Both the position numbers and the translations under genes were made by a program. Below are positions 29,559 to 33,024 of a stretch of 33,024 bases of DNA, in pieces (positions within the stretch are counted from its first letter, which is position 1; every line of letters begins with the position of its first letter). The stretch is taken from positions 1 through 33,024 of the forward strand of contig JAWOJB010000095.1 in the NCBI GenBank assembly GCA_046484325.1, read 5' to 3'. This DNA is from JAWOJB01 sp046484325 (lineage in GTDB: Bacteria > Actinomycetota > Acidimicrobiia > Spongiisociales > ZC4RG35). Below the pieces are notes generated by a model that had not been told where the DNA came from, did no database searches, and worked only from the letters and a program-made list of their open reading frames with translations.

Positions 29559-30407
29559 ATGGAGACCCAGGCACCTGCCCGCGTCATGCCGATCCGAACA
29601 TCCTGGGCGTTCATCGCCAACTCGGTGGTGGGATCGATCCTCGGGCTGGCCTCTGCGTTCCTCGCCTACCACGTCGGCCTGGGGGTCGGTGGATGGATCG
29701 CCGGGCGCGACCCCGAACTGCTGAACACCGGGACGGTGTTCAGGGCCGAGGGCTCAGACCTCGCCTACCTCGGAGGTGTGGCGGGTGCGCTGGTGCTGGC
29801 GCTGCTGCTTCTTTCGCTCTACCCGCAGTCCCGCGATCGGTCGGCCGGGCGTCTGGTGATGCTGTGGACGATCCTCTTCGCCTTCGTCGCGGCGCTCGCC
29901 GATTTCGTCCGCGCGTACACCGACGGGTCATCGCCGGTCGCCCTGGCGCTCGCCGAGCTCGAGCTGCCGGGAGGGCTCGATGCGGTCCTCGCCGTCGCCG
30001 GGGTGCTCGGGCTGGCACTCGTGGCGGTGTCGGCGGCGGCCGCGTTCCTCGGTTTCGCCCGGCACCAGTCCGAGGTGGCGAACCGGACCGAGCGGATGCG
30101 CTTCGTCGGCCGGATGGCGCTCGTGCCGGGGGTCGTGGGCCCGCTGCTCGCCACCCCGCTGTTCCTCGGCGCGGGAGACGAGCGCATCCTGCCGTTGCTC
30201 CCCTTCGTGGGCCTCTTCACGGTGGTGACGGTCCTCGCCGCCTCCGGGTCGGTCTCGTTCCGGGCCCCGGCCGTGGTGGAGGAGCGCGGCTTCTCATGGG
30301 GCCTGCTCGTGGCGCTGGTCATCGCCTTCCTCGTGTTCCGGGTCGTCCTCGCCTCGGGGATCCCCATTCCGCCCTGGGACGAGAACCTGAGGTTCGATTT
30401 CGAGTGA
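29559..30407 (+). CDS. Polytopic membrane protein of unknown function
   Basis: This 282-residue protein has about seven hydrophobic segments, at roughly residues 16-42, 68-88, 100-118, 134-160, 184-205, 211-231 and 244-266. There are no known catalytic or transport motifs. The N-terminus is short and basic and the C-terminus hydrophilic (PPWDENLRFDFE). I do not recognise the family. A -10 box 7 nt before the ATG suggests a leaderless transcript. The mogA-like gene starts inside its stop codon (GTGA), so the two are coupled, and the group then continues to XdhC and CoxG. A link with molybdenum cofactor use or CO oxidation is inferred only from this order. Confidence 0.8.
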   Translation: METQAPARVMPIRTSWAFIANSVVGSILGLASAFLAYHVGLGVGGWIAGRDPELLNTGTVFRAEGSDLAYLGGVAGALVLALLLLSLYPQSRDRSAGRLVMLWTILFAFVAALADFVRAYTDGSSPVALALAELELPGGLDAVLAVAGVLGLALVAVSAAAAFLGFARHQSEVANRTERMRFVGRMALVPGVVGPLLATPLFLGAGDERILPLLPFVGLFTVVTVLAASGSVSFRAPAVVEERGFSWGLLVALVIAFLVFRVVLASGIPIPPWDENLRFDFE

Positions 30408-30928
30408 CATCCCGGCGCCTCGACGCCGCTGTGCTCACCGTGAGCGACGGGGTGGCTGCCGGTCGAAGAGATGATCGCTCAGGTGACGTGGTCGAGGCCT
30501 CGCTGGTCGCCGCCGGGTTCACCGTCGTCTCGCGAGAGGTCGTGCCCGACGAGGTGCCCGCCGTCGAATCGGCGATCCGCCGGTTGGCGGGGATCGCCGG
30601 CTTCGTGCTCACGACCGGGGGCACCGGATTCGGCCCCCGCGATCACACGCCGGAGGCGACCAGCCGGGTGATCGAGCGCCGAGCTCCGGGACTCGTCCAC
30701 CTCATGCTGACGGAAGGGATCCGCCACACGCCCCTGGCGGCGCTCTCACGCGGGGTCGCCGGTGCCGTCGGATCGAGCCTCGTCGTCAACCTCCCGGGGA
30801 GCCCCAAGGGGGCCATCGAGAGCCTCGAGGCGATCCTCCCGGTCGTCTCGCACGCGCTCGATCTGCTCGCAGGAGACACCGAGCACCCATCATCGCCCGA
30901 GGAGGCCGAGGCCGGCCCGGTAACGTGA
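30404..30928 (+). CDS. MogA/MoaB-type molybdopterin adenylyltransferase
   Basis: This 174-residue MoCF_biosynth-domain protein has LDAAVLTVSDGVAAGRRDDRSG at the start, the nucleotide-binding loop TTGGTGFGPRDHTPEAT (70-86) and a C-terminal VVNLPGSPKGAIES. Members activate molybdopterin by adenylation before molybdenum insertion (MogA) or are paralogs (MoaB). The start is GTG 30404, overlapping the upstream membrane gene by 4 nt. XdhC follows with only 4 nt between stop and ATG. The role fits the CO dehydrogenase of this window. Which member of the MogA/MoaB pair it is cannot be decided from sequence alone, so no symbol is given. Confidence 0.9.
   Translation: MTSRRLDAAVLTVSDGVAAGRRDDRSGDVVEASLVAAGFTVVSREVVPDEVPAVESAIRRLAGIAGFVLTTGGTGFGPRDHTPEATSRVIERRAPGLVHLMLTEGIRHTPLAALSRGVAGAVGSSLVVNLPGSPKGAIESLEAILPVVSHALDLLAGDTEHPSSPEEAEAGPVT
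30921..30926 (+). promoter_or_regulatory. Candidate internal leaderless -10 box before the XdhC/CoxI gene
   Basis: TAACGT ends 6 nt before the ATG at 30933. It sits inside the last codons of the mogA-like gene, so XdhC might be made both from the operon transcript and from its own leaderless transcript. Confidence 0.35.
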
Positions 30929-30932
30929 TGCC

Positions 30933-32015
30933 ATGTCTGATCTCGACGCCGTGCTCGAGGGGATACGCGACTGGTCGGATCAGGGCCTCGATTTCGCCCT
31001 CGCCACGGTGGTGGGGGTCCGGGGGTCCACCTATCGGGGGCTTGCCGCCCGCCAGCTGGTCGGGATCGACGGGGCGGGGATCGGCACCGTGTCCGGTGGC
31101 TGTCTTGATCGGGATCTCCATGCCGTCGCCCTGGAGGTGATCAACTCCGGGAATCCCCGGCGAGTCGAGTTCGATCTCACCGCCGACGACGAGGCGATCT
31201 GGGGATGGGGAATCGGATGCAACGGCGCCACCGAGGTGCTCGTCGAGCCGGCGGCAATGGCACGTGAGCTGGCCGGCCGGATCGGCCGGATCCGTTCGGA
31301 GCAACGTCCGACGGCGATCGTGCATGCACTCGACCCGGCGCACCTGGCCCGGCGAGGCTACGTGACCTCCACCTCGACGGAGGGGGATCTCACCGCCCAG
31401 GAGGCGGACGAAGCGCGAGAAGCGCTGGCCCACGGCTTCCATCGGCTCGCCGAGACCGCTGCCGGCCGCCGGCTGGTGGAGGTGGTGGCTGCGCCCTCGC
31501 GGCTCGTCGTCTGCGGTGCAGGCCACGATGCGGCCCCGGTGGTGCGGTTCGGGGCGATGCTCGGGTTCCATGTGGTCGTGGTGGATGATCGCCGCCAGTT
31601 CCTCGATCGTGAGCGCTTCCCCGAGGCCACCGGGCTCGTCCACTGTGAGGCCTCCGAGCTGGCACGCCACGTCGAGATCGACCCACGGACCTACGTCGTG
31701 GTGATGTCCCACAACTATCTGAGGGATCTCGACTACCTCCGGTCGCTGGCCCCCACCGCGGTGGGGTACGTGGGGGTGCTCGGCCCCGGGGCCCGGATCG
31801 AGCGGTTGTTCGGTGACCTCGAGGGGGAAGGGGTGAAGCTGGCACCGGGGTTCGTGTCGCGGGTCCATGCGCCGGCCGGCCTCGATCTGGGCGCCGAGGG
31901 ACCCGACGAGATCGCCTGGGCGATCCTTGCCGAGGTGCTGGCGGTTCGTCGCGATCGAACCGGAGGAAGACTTCGCTCCCGCAAGGGCCCCGATCGTCTG
32001 CGCCGTCTAGCGTGA
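30933..32015 (+). CDS. XdhC/CoxI family molybdenum cofactor insertion protein
   Basis: This 360-residue protein has both family domains. The N-terminal XdhC_CoxI domain holds FALATVVGVRGSTYRGLAAR, SGGC (54-57) and GIGCNG (93-98), with the two conserved cysteines. The C-terminal Rossmann domain has LVVCGAGHDAAPV (191-203), VVMSHNYLRDLDYLR and HAPAGLDLGAEGPDEIAWAILAE. XdhC-type proteins bind molybdopterin cofactor, promote its sulfuration and load it into molybdenum hydroxylases. It lies between mogA and coxG and is a better match to the classical full-length form than the XdhC-YHS protein at 12830-13711. The two may act on CO dehydrogenase at different steps, or on different enzymes. Confidence 0.92.
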   Translation: MSDLDAVLEGIRDWSDQGLDFALATVVGVRGSTYRGLAARQLVGIDGAGIGTVSGGCLDRDLHAVALEVINSGNPRRVEFDLTADDEAIWGWGIGCNGATEVLVEPAAMARELAGRIGRIRSEQRPTAIVHALDPAHLARRGYVTSTSTEGDLTAQEADEAREALAHGFHRLAETAAGRRLVEVVAAPSRLVVCGAGHDAAPVVRFGAMLGFHVVVVDDRRQFLDRERFPEATGLVHCEASELARHVEIDPRTYVVVMSHNYLRDLDYLRSLAPTAVGYVGVLGPGARIERLFGDLEGEGVKLAPGFVSRVHAPAGLDLGAEGPDEIAWAILAEVLAVRRDRTGGRLRSRKGPDRLRRLA

Positions 32016-32040
32016 CCACCGCCCAGCATCGGGAGGCGGC

Positions 32041-32592
32041 ATGAAGGTCGAGCAGGAGTTCGAGGTGGCCCGATCGGTGGGCCAGGTCTGGACGTTCTTC
32101 CAGGACGTACCGTCGGTGGCGCAGTGCCTGCCGGGCGCCGAGTTGCTGGAGGATCGAGGGGACGGTTCCTACGCCGGGAAGGTGTCGGTGAAGCTCGGCC
32201 CGCTTTCGGCGACCTTCGAGGGCGAGGCGACCGTGTCGCCGGACCCTGGGGCACACTCGGCGGTCATCTCCGGCAAGGGGGTCGACCGGCGCGGTGGCAG
32301 CAGGGGCCAGGTCGAGGTCGTCTACCACCTCGCTCCCCACGAGACCGGCACCCGGGTCGTGATCGACGCCGACGTCCACCTCTCGGGGGCAGCCGCTCAG
32401 TTCGGGCGGACCGGCCTCATCAAGGAGATGTCGAACCGGCTCATCGGTGAGTTCGTCGACTGCCTGCACGCCAAGCTGGACGCGGAGAGCGCCGAGGAGG
32501 CCGCCCGGGTGGAGGCGGGCGAGGTCCGCGGGCTCTCCCTCTTCTTTGCGAGCCTCGTCGCCTGGGTCAAGCGTCTGCTCGGACGTTCCTGA
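32041..32592 (+). CDS. coxG: CoxG family protein (SRPBCC fold)
   Basis: This 183-residue protein has an N-terminal SRPBCC/CoxG domain (VEQEFEVARSVGQVWTFF, PSVAQCLPGAELLE, YAGKVSVKLGPLSATFEG) and a short C-terminal helix (LSLFFASLVAWVKRLL, 165-180) that looks amphipathic and suited to membrane attachment. CoxG is needed for CO oxidation in several carboxidotrophs; it links CO dehydrogenase to the membrane and in mycobacteria has been reported to bind menaquinone. It begins 25 nt after XdhC, with GGGAGG upstream. CoxL/M/S are encoded on the other strand about 15 kb away, so the CO system is split between two places. It converges on the surface protein gene. Confidence 0.9.
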   Translation: MKVEQEFEVARSVGQVWTFFQDVPSVAQCLPGAELLEDRGDGSYAGKVSVKLGPLSATFEGEATVSPDPGAHSAVISGKGVDRRGGSRGQVEVVYHLAPHETGTRVVIDADVHLSGAAAQFGRTGLIKEMSNRLIGEFVDCLHAKLDAESAEEAARVEAGEVRGLSLFFASLVAWVKRLLGRS

Positions 32593-32611
32593 CCCCCGCT
32601 GGACGGTCGGA

Positions 32612-33024
32612 TCAGCTGACCGTCACGGTGACCGTGGCCACGTCGCAGGTGCCGTCCTGACCGCACACCTGGTAGGCGAAGGTGTCGGTCCCGCGGAACC
32701 CGCGTGCGGGCGAGTACCAGACGCTCCCGGCTCCTCCCCGCACGGCCGTGTCGCCGTGGGCAGCCGCCACGACCACCTGAAGGGTCGAACGAACCAGGTC
32801 CCCGGTGTCGTTGTCGAGGACCCCGATCCTGACCCAGTTGCTCCCTGCCGTCACCACGATGGCGTCGTCGTTGGCCTGGACGGAGCCTCCTGTCGTGGTG
32901 GGGGCGGTGGTGGTCGTGGTGGTGGGGGTGGTGGTGGTCGTGGTGGTGGTCGTGGTGGTGGTCGTGGTGGTCGTGGTGGTCGTGGTGGTGGCCACCGTGG
33001 CTGGGGGGGTGGTCGTGGTCGGGG
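32612..33024 (-). CDS. C-terminal end of a surface protein with Thr-rich linker and Ig-like domain (cut by window edge)
   Basis: Only the last ~137 codons are visible, and the frame is open at the right edge, so the GTG at 32995 is not a real start. A long threonine/proline linker (about 32892-33024) leads to a ~90-residue Ig/cadherin-like (Big_9-type) domain: ANDDAIVVTAGSNWVRIGVL, DNDTGDL, YSPARGFRGTDTFAYQVCGQ, then DVATVTVTVS at the stop. Domains of the D-x-D/N-D-T and G-x-D-x-F-x-Y type are common in large secreted and cell-surface proteins and act as spacers or adhesion modules. A Cys pair (CGQDGTC) may form a loop disulfide. Such Thr linkers are typical of acidimicrobial exported proteins, and a shorter one is present in the amylase lipoprotein. 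Confidence 0.85.
   Translation of the reverse strand, partial: PTTTTPPATVATTTTTTTTTTTTTTTTTTTTTPTTTTTTAPTTTGGSVQANDDAIVVTAGSNWVRIGVLDNDTGDLVRSTLQVVVAAAHGDTAVRGGAGSVWYSPARGFRGTDTFAYQVCGQDGTCDVATVTVTVS
32892..33024. repeat. GTGGTCGTG-type microsatellite coding for a Thr-rich linker
   Basis: Tandem trinucleotide units (GGT, CGT) repeat across this stretch and continue off the right edge. On the minus strand they encode runs of ACC and ACG threonine codons with an occasional Pro or Ala. The repeat is probably length-variable by slippage and is also prone to assembly error. Confidence 0.75.

Noticed and set aside
32892..33024. CRISPR-like regular repeat
   Set aside because: Units are 3-12 nt microsatellite copies without spacers and encode a threonine linker.

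Overview
The window is a gene-dense, very GC-rich stretch of bacterial chromosome with about 31 genes on both strands, short gaps, many 1-11 nt overlaps and frequent GTG/TTG starts. By inference it comes from an actinomycete (Actinomycetota), most likely a free-living member of the Acidimicrobiia or a relative. The reasons are the GC-rich codon use, threonine-rich linkers in exported proteins, a form I aerobic CO dehydrogenase, SigF/SigB-type promoter motifs, and many TAnnnT -10 boxes placed 6-9 nt before start codons, as in leaderless actinobacterial transcripts. No rRNA, tRNA, CRISPR array, insertion sequence or prophage gene was seen.

Layout. 1-954: end of an ABC-2 exporter operon. 1035-4282: a small cyclic-nucleotide-binding protein, a PD-(D/E)XK-like protein that looks internally duplicated, a glycine-zipper membrane protein and a CsbD stress protein under divergent SigF-like promoters, and a frameshifted RsbW-type kinase gene. 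4291-8010: HrpA helicase. 8058-11387: a three-gene operon of a response regulator fused to a thioredoxin-reductase-like flavoprotein, a histidine kinase with a cNMP-binding domain, and a UBP-type zinc finger protein. 11541-12795: a DUF2891 protein, a C-terminal remnant of a ScyD-like protein, and a 55-nt palindromic repeat at the broken end of the remnant. 12830-17432: coxM-coxS-coxL plus an XdhC-YHS fusion. 17723-20348: a DEAD-box helicase and a HAD-IG 5'-nucleotidase. 20435-24503: a membrane-anchored thioredoxin, a CaiB/BaiF CoA-transferase paired with an ACC-synthase-like aminotransferase, a second small cNMP-binding protein and a small zinc-ribbon protein. 24670-29515: a minus-strand run of DUF1992, CapA, methyltransferase, GH13 amylase lipoprotein and a DUF1918-like protein. 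29559-32592: a membrane protein, a MogA-like protein, XdhC/CoxI and CoxG. 32612-33024: the C-terminal end of a threonine-linker surface protein.

How the genes work together. The clearest pathway is aerobic CO oxidation. CoxMSL (13719-17432) is the molybdenum enzyme, and its large subunit has the AYRCSFR active-site loop of form I enzymes. An XdhC-YHS protein follows it directly. A second group about 13 kb away (30404-32592) carries a MogA-type molybdopterin protein, a full-length XdhC/CoxI and CoxG. The second theme is signalling and stress. Three proteins have cyclic-nucleotide-binding domains, the histidine kinase/REC-flavoprotein/UBP-finger operon looks like a redox phosphorelay, and SigF-like promoters drive two stress genes beside a damaged anti-sigma kinase gene.
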